64,000 nt of DNA from CATOSP01 sp965204715 (GTDB taxonomy: Bacteria > Chloroflexota > Dehalococcoidia > Lucifugimonadales > UBA3495): contig OZ242009.1 in NCBI GenBank assembly GCA_965204715.1, positions 2,480,001-2,544,000 on the forward strand, read 5' to 3'. Shown here piece by piece: positions 41,094 to 50,471 of the stretch; position 1 is the first letter of the stretch; each line of letters begins with the position of its first letter. The notes under the pieces are model-generated. The model ran no database searches, was not told where the DNA came from, and saw only the letters and a list, made by a program, of their open reading frames with translations. The position numbers and the translations under genes were made by a program.

Positions 41094-41208
41094 CCGTTCC
41101 ATATTCCGGTTGCCGGGAGTGGAGTGGTAGCTCCCGGCCCCTCTTGCAGGCAGTCTCCGGCGTACCCGTGCATCGCGGGTGCGCCGATACTCCAATTGGA
41201 GGTGCTCC

Positions 41209-41724
41209 ATGCCCAGAGTTGCGCTGGACCTGAACAAGGAAGAAGACCGTGATAAGGTGAAAGGCCAGTGGAGGGTTGGCCCCGGCTTCGTGCCCGGTGA
41301 ACCAAACGAAGGGTTGACCGCCCGGTTGCTGGCTTCGCCGGCCCGCCTCCCCGACTATGACGATTCAGGCTGGGATGTTTGCAACGACATTCGGACCAGC
41401 CTGTCCGAAGGATTGACCTTCGCCTGGTATCGCATCGCCGTGGAGTTGCCGGAGAGCATCGACGGGATGGAGATTTCCGGCGCGCGGATGTTCCTGGAGG
41501 CCAACGCCGACAACTACGGCGAGATATGGATCGACGGGGAAATCGACCGGTCAACCGGCGTGATCGTCGGCATCAACGCCCAGCAGCGGGTGGAGATTCC
41601 GGGGGGAGCCGTGCCGGGAGCCAGGCACGTGTTTGCCTGCCTGGTGGCCAACGGGCCGCTGGCCGCGCCCAGGGGAGGCGTTTTCATGCGGTTCGCCACC
41701 CTGGCCTTTGAGACATCTGGCTGA
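41209..41724 (+). CDS. Galactose-binding/jelly-roll-like protein, unknown function
   Basis: The 171-residue protein resembles the sugar-binding jelly-roll found in glycoside hydrolases: LPDYDDSGWDVCNDI, FAWYRIAVELPESIDG, GARMFLEANADNYGEIWIDGE, GVIVGINAQQRVEIPG and ARHVFACLVANGPLAAP. GGAGGTGCTCC precedes ATG 41209. No catalytic domain is attached and no signal peptide is seen. The fold call is from pattern and not certain. It lies downstream of an LLM gene and convergent with the MFS gene. Confidence 0.6.
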   Translation: MPRVALDLNKEEDRDKVKGQWRVGPGFVPGEPNEGLTARLLASPARLPDYDDSGWDVCNDIRTSLSEGLTFAWYRIAVELPESIDGMEISGARMFLEANADNYGEIWIDGEIDRSTGVIVGINAQQRVEIPGGAVPGARHVFACLVANGPLAAPRGGVFMRFATLAFETSG

Positions 41725-41752
41725 CCCCCGGCGGTTGGCGTGCCCCTTGCCC

Positions 41753-43228
41753 CTAGGTTGTAGGGACCGGGGGCATCTCCGCGACCCGGCGGAAGCGGAA
41801 TACCGATATCGTCATGGCAGCCAGAATCAGGCACATCATTACGAAGTAGGCGTTTCTCATTCCGAATACGAATGCCGTCTTCACCCCGGACCCTGCCCCA
41901 TCTGTCACCGCCGCCAGGCTCGGCTCGTATCCCATGATCCCCATTGTCGCAGTGACGATGGCCGTGGCCACCGCAACGCTGGCCACGTTTGCCGAGTTGC
42001 GCACCAGGTTGAGGAAGGCGGTGACGACTCCGTATTTGCCCCGTTCGACAACGCTCAGTATCGAGCTGGTGTTGGGCGAGTAGAACACTCCCATGCCCCC
42101 GCTCTGCAGCATCAGGGCCGGGATTACCATGAACACCGAAGTGTCTTCCGAGACTCTTGACAGCATGGCCAGCCCGGCCACCGAAAGGCAGAGACCGCCG
42201 ACGGTGAACTTGCGCCAGCCAAAGCGGTCGGAAAGATGGCCGCAGAGCGGCCCCAGGATGGCCATGCAGGCTGCCCCGGGCACTACCATCAGCCCCGCCA
42301 GCATTGGCTCGTACCCCAGCACCTTTTGCAGGTAGAAGGGCGTCAGGAACAGGGTGGCTGAACTTCCCAGGAAGGTGAGGAACGCCGCCGAAACGCCGAA
42401 TGAGAAGGTCATACGCTTGAAGAAGCTCAGGTCAAGCATGGGGGACGGCGTGCGCAATTCCCACCAGATGAAGCTGGCGAACAGCGCGACGAATCCAATG
42501 AACCCGGCGGATATGTAGGGTGACGCCAGGCCGGCCTTGTGAATGTTCATCACGGTCAGCAGGATGGTAACCAGCGCCGCTGTCGAAAGGGCCGCGCCCG
42601 GCCAGTCAAAGCCCTGGCCGTCCGGTGAGCCGTTATCCTCGAACTGGCGCTTCCTGCCCTCCAATACGATCATGCTGGCGATCATCCCGATAAGGCACAG
42701 GGGTATGTTGTAGTAGAAGGCCCATCGCCATCCCAGGGTGTCGGTCAGGATGCCGCCCACCGCGGGACCGGCCACGGAACCGGTGCCGACAATGGTCATT
42801 ATCATTCCGATGGCCTTGCCCCGCTCCGAACCTGGGAAGATGGAGATGACTATCGCTGTGCCCGTACCCTGGCTCATGGCGTTGCCCAGACCCTGCAGGA
42901 CACGGGCAAAGACCAGCAGGAAGTAAACGGACGAAGCTCCCGCCAGGGCCGCCCCGACTGCGGCCAGGAGCGATCCGGCTATGAAAACCTCCTTTCTGCC
43001 CACCAGGTCGGACAGCCGGCCCATGGGGAGCAGGAAGGCGCTGACGGTCAAGGCGAAGGATATGACCACCCATTGGACGGTCGGAAGGTCGATGTTGAAA
43101 TGTTCGGCGATGGTCGGCAACGCCACATTGACGCTGCCGTGGTCTGCGACGGAGGCGAAGGTGGTGATGGCGATTGCGCCGAATCCCCAATACTTGTAGT
43201 TGGGGCTGCGGGTTAAAGCTGAACGCAT
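41753..43228 (-). CDS. MFS transporter, DHA2 (EmrB/QacA) type
   Basis: Proton-driven drug or metabolite exporter of the inner membrane with about 14 predicted helices. Signatures include TIAEHFNIDLPTVQWVVISF, motif A as GRLSDLVGRKEVFIAGS, motif C as GTGSVAGPAVGGILTDTLGWRWAFYYNIP, and the DHA2-type ESSPMLDLSFF-like PSPMLDLSFFKRMTF. About 491 residues is the usual length. The ATG at 43228 was chosen over 43231. It sits between a jelly-roll protein and an LLM gene; a catabolic-product efflux role is possible but unproven. Confidence 0.92.
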   Translation of the reverse strand: MRSALTRSPNYKYWGFGAIAITTFASVADHGSVNVALPTIAEHFNIDLPTVQWVVISFALTVSAFLLPMGRLSDLVGRKEVFIAGSLLAAVGAALAGASSVYFLLVFARVLQGLGNAMSQGTGTAIVISIFPGSERGKAIGMIMTIVGTGSVAGPAVGGILTDTLGWRWAFYYNIPLCLIGMIASMIVLEGRKRQFEDNGSPDGQGFDWPGAALSTAALVTILLTVMNIHKAGLASPYISAGFIGFVALFASFIWWELRTPSPMLDLSFFKRMTFSFGVSAAFLTFLGSSATLFLTPFYLQKVLGYEPMLAGLMVVPGAACMAILGPLCGHLSDRFGWRKFTVGGLCLSVAGLAMLSRVSEDTSVFMVIPALMLQSGGMGVFYSPNTSSILSVVERGKYGVVTAFLNLVRNSANVASVAVATAIVTATMGIMGYEPSLAAVTDGAGSGVKTAFVFGMRNAYFVMMCLILAAMTISVFRFRRVAEMPPVPTT

Positions 43229-43375
43229 CAATCTAGGATAACACTTTTACGCCGCATCACCACGTATAGCGGATGACGGTGTTGGGTTCCCTGTGAGGTA
43301 GTCTGGCAAGCCGCCGGCGGGGCAGGGGGTTCCTTCTGGCGCTGGAACGACGGTTGGGGCAGGGAATGAGACCAT

Positions 43376-44500
43376 CTATCTTGCAGGGCTGCCGGAGGGC
43401 GGGCTTGCCTTCGCGTCAAAGTGGGGCACGACGTGCTTGCCGAAGAGCCGGAGAGTCTCCATCACCTCTTCATGGGATATGCCGCCCACCTGGAACAGGG
43501 GCATCACTTCGTCCACCCCTGCATCGTGATAGGCTTCCAGGTATCGAATGCAGTCGTCGGGGTCGCCGATGCAGTAGCGGCCGCTCCTTATCTGGTCGAG
43601 GGACGATGTTTCGTCGCGCTTCGGGGAGTCAGTATCGGTGGAACGGCTGTAGTGCCACCGGTAATCATCGGGGACCCGGGACGGGTCCTGCTCGCTCCAC
43701 ACGCGGACATCCCGGAGGGACTGCTGATGGCGGTACCAGTCAATCAATTCTGCCGAGCGTTCCTGCACCTTCTCGCGGGACTCGCCGCAGATGGCCACGG
43801 TGCTTACCGAGACGCGGTTGTGGACAACCCCGGTCGCCGGACTGGCGTCTCTGATGCCGTCCCGGTAGGCTTGCACAAGGGGAGCAAGTCTCGCAGCCCC
43901 GCCGCCGGCCATTGCCAGGCATCCCAGCCCCATCAGACCAGCCTTCCTGAAGGTGTCTTCCTGGCTGCAACCGAGCCAGATGGGCGGGTGCGGCTGCTGG
44001 ACCGGCTTGGGGTGGACCTCCCGCAGGGGAATCTGATAGTGGTTGCCTTCGTAGGTGAACTCTCCCTCGGTCCACGCCCGGGGAATGATCTCCAGGGCCT
44101 CGTCAACCATCCCGGTGGCGTCCTTCAGATCGGTGCCGAAAGCGGCCATCTGGTAGGGGTAGCCGGACCGCCCTACGCCCAGGTCAACCCTTCCCTTGCT
44201 GAGGATGTCCAGGGTGGCGGTGCGGGCTGCGATGTGCAACGGGTGCTGGACCGGGGGCACCACCACGGCGATGCCCAGGCGCATCCGGGTGGTGCGCTGG
44301 CTCAATGCGCCCAGGGTTACGTCGGGCGCGCTGGAGTGGGACCACTCGGTGCGGAACTGGTGGTCGGCCATCCAGACGCTGCTCAGGCCCATCTCTTCGG
44401 CGAAGGCCGCCTGGTCAAGCATCTCCAGGAACCGGTCAGCCTCGTAGGAAGTGGGCGACGGCCTGGGGACCTGCATCTGATAGAACATTCCGATTTGCAT
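43376..44500 (-). CDS. LLM-class flavin-dependent monooxygenase
   Basis: The 374-residue protein has QIGMFYQMQVPRPSP, GLSSVWMADHQFRTEWSHSSAPDVTLGAL, RMRLGIAVVVPPVQHPLHIAARTATLDILSKGRVDLGVGRSGYPYQMAAF, and a C-terminal YCIGDPDDCIRYLEAYHDAGVDEV block. The usual EHH is ADHQF here. It is the fourth LLM enzyme in the window and differs clearly from the other three, so these are old paralogues, not recent duplicates. It is followed upstream by an NHL gene 51 bp away on the same strand. Confidence 0.9.
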   Translation of the reverse strand: MQIGMFYQMQVPRPSPTSYEADRFLEMLDQAAFAEEMGLSSVWMADHQFRTEWSHSSAPDVTLGALSQRTTRMRLGIAVVVPPVQHPLHIAARTATLDILSKGRVDLGVGRSGYPYQMAAFGTDLKDATGMVDEALEIIPRAWTEGEFTYEGNHYQIPLREVHPKPVQQPHPPIWLGCSQEDTFRKAGLMGLGCLAMAGGGAARLAPLVQAYRDGIRDASPATGVVHNRVSVSTVAICGESREKVQERSAELIDWYRHQQSLRDVRVWSEQDPSRVPDDYRWHYSRSTDTDSPKRDETSSLDQIRSGRYCIGDPDDCIRYLEAYHDAGVDEVMPLFQVGGISHEEVMETLRLFGKHVVPHFDAKASPPSGSPAR

Positions 44501-44551
44501 GGGCCTGTATTTCTCTCCTGGTCCCGGTTCCTGGAGGTTGGGTTGACGTGG

Positions 44552-45430
44552 TTAGCCCTGCCGGACGTACTTGTCCACGCTCTGCTCGGCGGTCAGGGCC
44601 AGGTAGATGTCGCCGTGGGCATCGACCCAGGAGCCGTGGGCCGACCTGGAAGGCCAGCGGGCCAGGACGTTGCCCTCTCCGTCCAGCACGCTTATCTGCG
44701 GTGGAGTCCCATTCTCGGCCCGCTCGCTGATATAGAAGATGCCCTCGCTGTCCTGGGAAATGTCCAGCGGCCGGTTCATGTCGGTCCACATGGTGATGTA
44801 CTCGCCTTCCTGCGAGAACACCTGGATGCGGCTGTTCTCCCGGTCGCAGAGGTATATCCGCCCATCCCGGCCTACCAGCAGGCTGTGGGGAAGGTGGAAC
44901 TCGTTGGGTCCGCCCTTGCCCGGCTCGCCCCAGGAGGATATGAGCTCGCCCGCGGCGGAGAAGCGGTGGACCCGGGCGTTGCGGTAGCCATCGGAGATGT
45001 ACAGTTCTCCCGACGGGGCCGGGACCATCTCGGTGAGGTAATTGAATGGACCGGCGGAGCGGGGCACCACAGTCCCGGTCTCTTCGGTGCCGGTATCGGA
45101 ATAGACCCCGTGGGTTCCTATGATCTGGAGCGGCTTCCCGTCCAGGGTGTACTTCATGGCCACCGAGCCTTCCCGGTCGGTCAGGTAGATGATGTCATCG
45201 GCGATGAAGAGGCCGTGAGGGCTGACGAAATTCCCGTTGCCCCATGAGCTTAGAAAATTGCCCTCCCGGTCAAAGACCACGACCGGCGGCTCGGCCCGCT
45301 GGAAGACGTAGACCCGGTCCTGGGAATCGGTGGCCACCGCGCTGACCGTCCCGAAGGACTGGCCTGCGGGGAGCTTGGCCCAGTCCTGGACGAGGGTGTA
45401 GCTGTATTTCCCGGTCCCTACTGTAGTCAT
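44552..45430 (-). CDS. NHL-repeat beta-propeller protein
   Basis: Blades are visible as TVSAVATDSQDRVYVFQR, FVSPHGLFIADDIIYLTD, FNYLTEMVPAPSGELYISD, FHLPHSLLVGRDGRIYLCD and PLDISQDSEGIFYISE, about 45 residues apart. The 292-residue product has no signal peptide. GGAGG lies 8 nt upstream of ATG 45430. It probably shares a transcript with the LLM gene that follows. A lyase or binding role is possible; nothing in the sequence decides. Confidence 0.83.
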   Translation of the reverse strand: MTTVGTGKYSYTLVQDWAKLPAGQSFGTVSAVATDSQDRVYVFQRAEPPVVVFDREGNFLSSWGNGNFVSPHGLFIADDIIYLTDREGSVAMKYTLDGKPLQIIGTHGVYSDTGTEETGTVVPRSAGPFNYLTEMVPAPSGELYISDGYRNARVHRFSAAGELISSWGEPGKGGPNEFHLPHSLLVGRDGRIYLCDRENSRIQVFSQEGEYITMWTDMNRPLDISQDSEGIFYISERAENGTPPQISVLDGEGNVLARWPSRSAHGSWVDAHGDIYLALTAEQSVDKYVRQG

Positions 45431-45595
45431 TATTCGCACCTCCGCGGACTGTGCCCGCTATGAGTCTGCCGGCGTGGATGTGAATGCCTGGATGAAATCA
45501 CGCCGTCTACCATCTTACTACAATACTTGGTCTGCCGGGTGTTCCGGCAGGCGCAATCGGGGTGTACAGGTTGGCCGTTGGTTGGCCCCGGAACG

Positions 45596-47152
45596 CTACC
45601 CCCGGCTGTTATAGCGGTAATGGGGAGCAGGACTTTCCGCGTTCCAGGAGCTCGCGTTCCATGAACTGTAGAACCGCTCCACGTAGGGCATCAGCCTCTG
45701 CACCATCCGGCGGGTGTGGACCACCTCCGGCTCCACGGAACTGGCGAACCGCTGGCGAAGTTCCTCGAGCACGTCTTCCTTCATGGTGCCGGGGAACCGC
45801 CCGTCCCGGTAGACCGCGTTGCCGTTGATGATGACGGTATTCACGTCGCGGGGCTTGCCCCGGTTGAGAAGGGCGTCCACCGGCCCGATGTCCGCGTCCA
45901 GGTAGGGGGCCTCCATTGACGAAACCTCTGCAAGCGCCAGGTCGGCGCGGCGGCCCGGTTCCAGCGTCCCTATCAGGCCGTCAAAGCCCGTTGGCCGGGC
46001 GGCATTGGCCGTTGCCATCGACAGTACCTGTTGGGAGTTGGCGGCAGGGGCGCCGATGCCCGGCTCGCGGTGCAGCCGCAGCGCAAGCCGCATCTCCTGG
46101 AGCATGTCGTCATCGTCGTTGATGGCCGTGCTGTCGGTGCCCATCGCCACGTTCACGCCGCCGGACAGCATTGACGTTACCGGGGCGACGCCGTTCTTGA
46201 GCCGGAGATTGGAGCTGGGGTTGTGGCAGATGGTTGAGCCGCTGGCGGCCAGAAGCTCGATGTCCTGGTCTGTCACCCATACCGAATGGGCGAATGAGAC
46301 CTCCGGGCCGAGAAAGCCCAGGTCGTTCAGGTGGGCCACCGGCGTCTTGCCCCACCGCCGCAGGCCGTACTCCTTCTGGTACGGACTCTCAACCAGGTGC
46401 ATGTGAATGGCCGTGTTGAAGCGGGCCGCGTGTTCCTTGGTGCGCGCCAGGAACTCGTCCGACACCCATTGGACGTTGCTGGGGCTGACCAGCACGCTGA
46501 CCAGTCCGGACTCCGCTGATTGGTACTTGCCGTAAGCTCCCTCGAACATGGAAAAGTAGTCGTCGTCGGACATGGCGGTTGCCGAAAGATACCGGCGCAC
46601 GTCCGCCGCCAGGTCCGAGGGCAGGCCCGAGAGAAATGCGTCGTCGTCCTCGTAGACGATGCGGTTCTGGCCGCGGAAGTAGACCGAGAAGGCCGTGCGC
46701 ATCCCCGCGTCTCCGAATCCCTTCAGCACCTGGGCAATGTCCTCCTCCAGGCCGGTTACCGGCGTCTGGGAGTGGTTGTACATGACCGTCGTGGTGCCCG
46801 ACTCGATCATCTGCATTGCAGTGTAGAGGGTCATCAGGTAATGGTCGTGGGGCCGGCGGCCCCAACCGCTGAGTATCCACGTTTCCAGGGAGCCGTCGCA
46901 GGCCCCCATCTGGAACGTCGAAACGCCCCGCCCGTGGTGGTGGGCGTTGACCAGTCCCGGGAAGACGATGAATCCGGGGCCGCCGATCTCCTCGTCCGCC
47001 TGGTGGGCCGCCCGCAGAGTGCGGTAATCGCCCACTGCTTCGATCACGCCGTCCCGCTGGAACACCGCGCCGTCGGTGATTATGACGCTGGACCCGGCCT
47101 CGTCGCCGGCCCGGCTGATGAGGTATTTGCCGTGGATGAGGGATGTGGCCAT
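45596..47152 (-). CDS. Amidohydrolase-superfamily deaminase/chlorohydrolase-type enzyme
   Basis: Metal-dependent TIM-barrel hydrolase of the cytosine deaminase / SAH deaminase / atrazine chlorohydrolase group. Metal and catalytic motifs are present: VFPGLVNAHHHGRGVS (H-x-H), AIHMHLVES, VSFAHSVWV (His), CHNPSSNLRLKNGVAPV, and MGTDSTAINDDDDMLQEM (Asp). The C-terminal beta-domain ends GTLEPGRRADLAL. The 518 residues are slightly longer than usual because of a ~60-residue C-terminal extension. It is divergent from the SDR gene, with a shared TATAAT (47188-47193) in the 80-bp spacer. Substrate unknown. Confidence 0.9.
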   Translation of the reverse strand: MATSLIHGKYLISRAGDEAGSSVIITDGAVFQRDGVIEAVGDYRTLRAAHQADEEIGGPGFIVFPGLVNAHHHGRGVSTFQMGACDGSLETWILSGWGRRPHDHYLMTLYTAMQMIESGTTTVMYNHSQTPVTGLEEDIAQVLKGFGDAGMRTAFSVYFRGQNRIVYEDDDAFLSGLPSDLAADVRRYLSATAMSDDDYFSMFEGAYGKYQSAESGLVSVLVSPSNVQWVSDEFLARTKEHAARFNTAIHMHLVESPYQKEYGLRRWGKTPVAHLNDLGFLGPEVSFAHSVWVTDQDIELLAASGSTICHNPSSNLRLKNGVAPVTSMLSGGVNVAMGTDSTAINDDDDMLQEMRLALRLHREPGIGAPAANSQQVLSMATANAARPTGFDGLIGTLEPGRRADLALAEVSSMEAPYLDADIGPVDALLNRGKPRDVNTVIINGNAVYRDGRFPGTMKEDVLEELRQRFASSVEPEVVHTRRMVQRLMPYVERFYSSWNASSWNAESPAPHYRYNSRG

Positions 47153-47232
47153 TGCTGCGATCCTTCCTGTGGCGAGTGTCCCGCAATTATAATGTAATTC
47201 GCTTCAGGGAGACGAATATCAGGAGGCGGCGC

Positions 47233-48084
47233 ATGGCGGGACTGGAAGGCAAGGTGGCGTTGATTACCGGCGCTGGTGGGATGCGGGGCGTGGGACGGGC
47301 TTCGGCGCTCAAATTGGCCGCGCAGGGGGCGGACGTGGCGATTACGGACGTCCGGCGGGATGCTGCGGACCTGCCCCCCGGCGAAATCCGGGAGGAGTGG
47401 CGCGGCATACACTCCGTAGCCGAAGAGGTGGAGGCCCTGGGACGCAGGTGCCTTCCGCTCTACTGCGATCTTGGCGATGGCGATCAGATCGAGGACCTGG
47501 TCGGGCAGGTCATGTCCCGCTTCGGGCGCATCGATATCCTGGTCAACAACGCCCGGGCGATCATCGGGCGGGACAAGACCCCCGTTACCGACCTGGAACG
47601 GGAGGTATGGGACCACTTCCTGTCCATCAACACAACTGCGGTTTTCCTGTGCACCAAGCTGGCAGGACGGGAGATGGTGGCCCGGGGCGAGGGCGGGCGG
47701 ATCATTAACATCGCGTCCAATGCGGCGAAGCAGGCCAGCGCCATGGGGGCGGCCTACTCTGCGTCCAAGTTCGCGGTGCTGGGACTGACCCAGGCCTCGG
47801 CGCTGGACCTGGCCCCGTACAACATCACCGTGAACGCCGTCTGCCCCGGCCCGATCAACACCGACCGGATGAGCTATTGGGAGCGGGACCAGGCTGCGGA
47901 ACGGGGTTTGTCGCTGGAGCAATTCCGCGGCGGTATAGTCCGGGACGCCGGGGAACGTACCCCGCTGGGCAGGATAGCCGAGGCCGAGGACGTTGCGAAC
48001 ATGGTCGCCTTCTTCACGTCCGAAGAGGCGTCCTTTATCACCGGGCAGGCTTACAACGTCAATGGCGGGTTGCTGTTTCATTAG
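47233..48084 (+). CDS. Short-chain dehydrogenase/reductase
   Basis: Classical SDR oxidoreductase with NAD(P)-binding VALITGAGGMRGVGRASALKL, DILVNNARAIIG, and the catalytic pair in AAYSASKFAVLGL (Tyr, Lys), NVCPGPI-type NAVCPGPINTDRM, and FITGQAYNVNGGLLFH at the end. The 283 residues include an insertion near residue 45. AGGAGG lies 7 nt before ATG 47233. The 3-oxoacyl-ACP reductase-like pattern says little about substrate; context with an amidohydrolase suggests a catabolic role. Confidence 0.92.
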   Translation: MAGLEGKVALITGAGGMRGVGRASALKLAAQGADVAITDVRRDAADLPPGEIREEWRGIHSVAEEVEALGRRCLPLYCDLGDGDQIEDLVGQVMSRFGRIDILVNNARAIIGRDKTPVTDLEREVWDHFLSINTTAVFLCTKLAGREMVARGEGGRIINIASNAAKQASAMGAAYSASKFAVLGLTQASALDLAPYNITVNAVCPGPINTDRMSYWERDQAAERGLSLEQFRGGIVRDAGERTPLGRIAEAEDVANMVAFFTSEEASFITGQAYNVNGGLLFH

Positions 48085-48138
48085 GCCGGTCCACCGGGCC
48101 GGGTTGGCGTCTCGACTATTACCGGAGGATGTTGAGCA

Positions 48139-49170
48139 TTGCGGCGTGGTCTGAGCCTGTTCGTCAAAATCGTGGTGATGGTCATGTCCCTTGCGTATCT
48201 CGCGGCCTGCTCGGACGGCGCAGGTCAGGAACAGGCATGTTCCGGCCGCACCTTGAATTTGGGGTTCTACGCCTTTTTCGCCCCGGTAAGTTACAGTGCC
48301 GGCCCCGACCCGGACTCGGACGGGTTCAACACCCACCTGGGTTATGAGTCGGACCTGTTGACCGCCATCGAAGCGATGAAGGGAGGGAAACTGGCCTTTG
48401 CCCGGACTGGCATCGCGGAGTGGGACGGCATCTGGCTGCTTTCCGCCGCTCCGGAGTACGACCTTATCGGAGGCGGCATAACGGTCCTGGACTCCCGCAC
48501 AATGGACTCGTCGGGAGACCAGGTGGTGAATTTTACCACCGGTCACATCACATTCCGCCAATCGCTGTTGGTGCGGGCCGAGGATGCGGAGAGATTGGCC
48601 GCCTACGGGGACCTGACCGCCGGCGTGCGCGTCGGGGCGTTGGCGGATACGACAGGGGAGGCCCGGCTGTTGGAGCTGACGGGGCTTGTCAACGAGGATG
48701 GGGTGCTGGCCCCGGGTGTCCGTGTCCATACTCCCCAGGGCGCTGTGGTCGCCGACGGCTCGTCAAGCTATTTCATAACTGCTGCCGGGGAATCCGAAAA
48801 CCTGGTGGGAAGGACGCACCTCTACCCGCCTTCGGAAGACATGCCCCAGGTGGTATACCTTGGCGATGAGTCCGGCGAACAGGAACTGCTCGATGCCCTG
48901 TCCGGCGGGACCATAGACGCTCTGGCCAGGGGCGAAATCGGCAACCGCGACGCCTCCGGCGTCGCCAACAACAGGTTTGTGGTCACGGCGCTTGATGATG
49001 CGGTCGAAGTCGGCGGGTTTACCCTCGACGCCAATGACGAGGCTTTGGCCTCTTGCCTCAACGAGAGAATCGACTGGTTGACGGACAACCGCAATATCGG
49101 CTACGCGGAATGGCTGGAAAACCCTTCGGTCTTCATGGAGCGCGCCCGGATGTGGCCGGGTGTGGAATGA
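48139..49170 (+). CDS. Family-3 (amino-acid type) ABC substrate-binding lipoprotein
   Basis: The 343-residue protein begins with a lipoprotein signal (FVKIVVMVMSLAYLAACS, lipobox YLAAC). It has a periplasmic binding-protein type 2 layout: LNLGFYAFFAPVSYS, HLGYESDLLTAIEAM, VVNFTTGHITFRQSLLVRAED, and the C-terminal LASCLNERIDWLTDNRNIGYAEWLENP. The start is TTG 48139 with GGAGG 10 nt upstream. No permease or ATPase gene adjoins, so it is an orphan binding protein or a sensor subunit. Confidence 0.78.
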   Translation: MRRGLSLFVKIVVMVMSLAYLAACSDGAGQEQACSGRTLNLGFYAFFAPVSYSAGPDPDSDGFNTHLGYESDLLTAIEAMKGGKLAFARTGIAEWDGIWLLSAAPEYDLIGGGITVLDSRTMDSSGDQVVNFTTGHITFRQSLLVRAEDAERLAAYGDLTAGVRVGALADTTGEARLLELTGLVNEDGVLAPGVRVHTPQGAVVADGSSSYFITAAGESENLVGRTHLYPPSEDMPQVVYLGDESGEQELLDALSGGTIDALARGEIGNRDASGVANNRFVVTALDDAVEVGGFTLDANDEALASCLNERIDWLTDNRNIGYAEWLENPSVFMERARMWPGVE

Positions 49171-49225
49171 GAGGGGCTGAGGCGGAACAACTCGCCCGGT
49201 TCAGGCCCAGCCCCGGTCAGGACGG

Positions 49226-50263
49226 CTATACCCGCGCCAGCAGCCCCTGTACGGTGCGGACGACCCGCGCCTGGTTGGGGATGTAGGTGTCCTCCAGCGG
49301 GCGGCTGTAGGGGACCGGCGTGTGGGGAGCCGTGACCCGGGACGGAGGGGCGTCCAGGTAGTCGAATGCCTCCTCGGCCACCCTCGCGCAGATCTCCGAT
49401 GCCAGGCTGCAAATGGGCGTGTCCTCGTCCACCACCACCATCCGGTGGGTGCGGCGCACCGAGTCGATGATCAGGTCGTAGTCGATGGGGGAGACGCTGA
49501 GAAGGTCCACCACCTCCGCATTGACGCCCGACTTGGCCAACTCTTCCGCGGCCTCCAGGCAGACCATCGTCATCTTTGAAATCCCCACCAGGGTTACGTC
49601 AGTCCCCTGGCGGACGGTCCGCCCCTTGCCCAACGGCAGCGTGTACGGTGCTTCGGGCACATGGCCCGTGTTGCCGTACAGCCCCTTGTGCTCGAAGTAC
49701 ACCACCGGGTCGTCATCCCGGATCGCGGCGATGAGCAGCCCCTTGGCCGTGTACGGGTCGGATGGGACAACGCCCTTGAGCCCGGGGATGTGGCTGAAGA
49801 TGGAGTAGTAGGACTCGGAGTGCTGGGCCGCGCTGCCGAAGCCCGCCCCGATGCGGGTCAGCAGGGTGAAGGGCACCTTGACCTGGCCGCCGAACATGTA
49901 GCGCATCTTCGCGGCGTTGTTCAGCAGTTGGTCCATGCACACGCCGACGAAGTCCACGAACATCAGCTCGGCAATGGCCCGCATCCCGGTGGAGGACGCG
50001 CCGATGGCCGTGCCCACGAAGGCCGCTTCGGACAACGGGGTGTCCAGCACCCGCTGGTTGCCGAACTGCTGGATCAGGCCGACGGTGGTGCGGAACGGGC
50101 CGCCCCAGGCATCGACTATGCCCAGGTGCTCCCGGCCCGCGCCCCCGGCGATCTCCTCGCCCATGATGATTACCGTTTCGTCCCGCTCCATCTCCTGGCG
50201 TATCGCCTCGTTGATGGCCTCCCGGTACTGAATCTCCCTCGTTGCGGTGGTGGTTGTCATCAC
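49226..50263 (-). CDS. Thiamine-dependent 2-oxo acid/acetoin dehydrogenase E1, beta subunit
   Basis: E1 beta of a 2-oxo-acid or acetoin dehydrogenase complex. Seen are YREAINEAIRQEMERDETVIIMGEEI, TPLSEAAFVGTAIGASSTGMRAIAELMFVDF, AAKMRYMFGGQVKVPFTL and the C-terminal LSVSPIDYDLIIDSVRRTHRMVVVDE. The 345 residues are complete. It lies 208 bp downstream of E1 alpha; that gap contains the dispersed palindrome. E2 and E3 genes are not in the window. Confidence 0.9.
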   Translation of the reverse strand: MMTTTTATREIQYREAINEAIRQEMERDETVIIMGEEIAGGAGREHLGIVDAWGGPFRTTVGLIQQFGNQRVLDTPLSEAAFVGTAIGASSTGMRAIAELMFVDFVGVCMDQLLNNAAKMRYMFGGQVKVPFTLLTRIGAGFGSAAQHSESYYSIFSHIPGLKGVVPSDPYTAKGLLIAAIRDDDPVVYFEHKGLYGNTGHVPEAPYTLPLGKGRTVRQGTDVTLVGISKMTMVCLEAAEELAKSGVNAEVVDLLSVSPIDYDLIIDSVRRTHRMVVVDEDTPICSLASEICARVAEEAFDYLDAPPSRVTAPHTPVPYSRPLEDTYIPNQARVVRTVQGLLARV

Positions 50264-50361
50264 TGGCTCCTTGTCACTGTCGGGTGCGGGTGGAAAGTCC
50301 CCATTCTGGGAAAGGGGAGGTGGCGTTGCAATGCAGGTGGTCTTGTCCCCGGCCTGCCGTC

Positions 50362-50381
50362 ATTCCCGCGAAAGCGGGAAT
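50362..50381. repeat. Perfect palindrome ATTCCCGCGAAAGCGGGAAT, copy 2
   Basis: Identical over all 20 bases to 23990-24009. It lies between the E1 alpha and E1 beta genes, where it could form an mRNA hairpin affecting the ratio of the two subunits. Confidence 0.7.
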
Positions 50382-50471
50382 CCACTGGCTGTCGTCAAAT
50401 CGGCCAGACCAACCAAAACGGAACGCCATTGAAATGGTAAGGCAACTTGCCTGCACGGTTTTTGGATAGCT

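Noticed and set aside
43421..45247. 608-codon open frame on the plus strand
   Set aside because: It lies antisense to the LLM and NHL genes, which have clear family motifs; the frame is a by-product of high GC. Its translation is Gly/Val/His-rich without recognisable domains.
47080..48729. 549-codon open frame on the minus strand
   Set aside because: It is antisense to the SDR and family-3 binding-protein genes, both well supported; no domain is visible.
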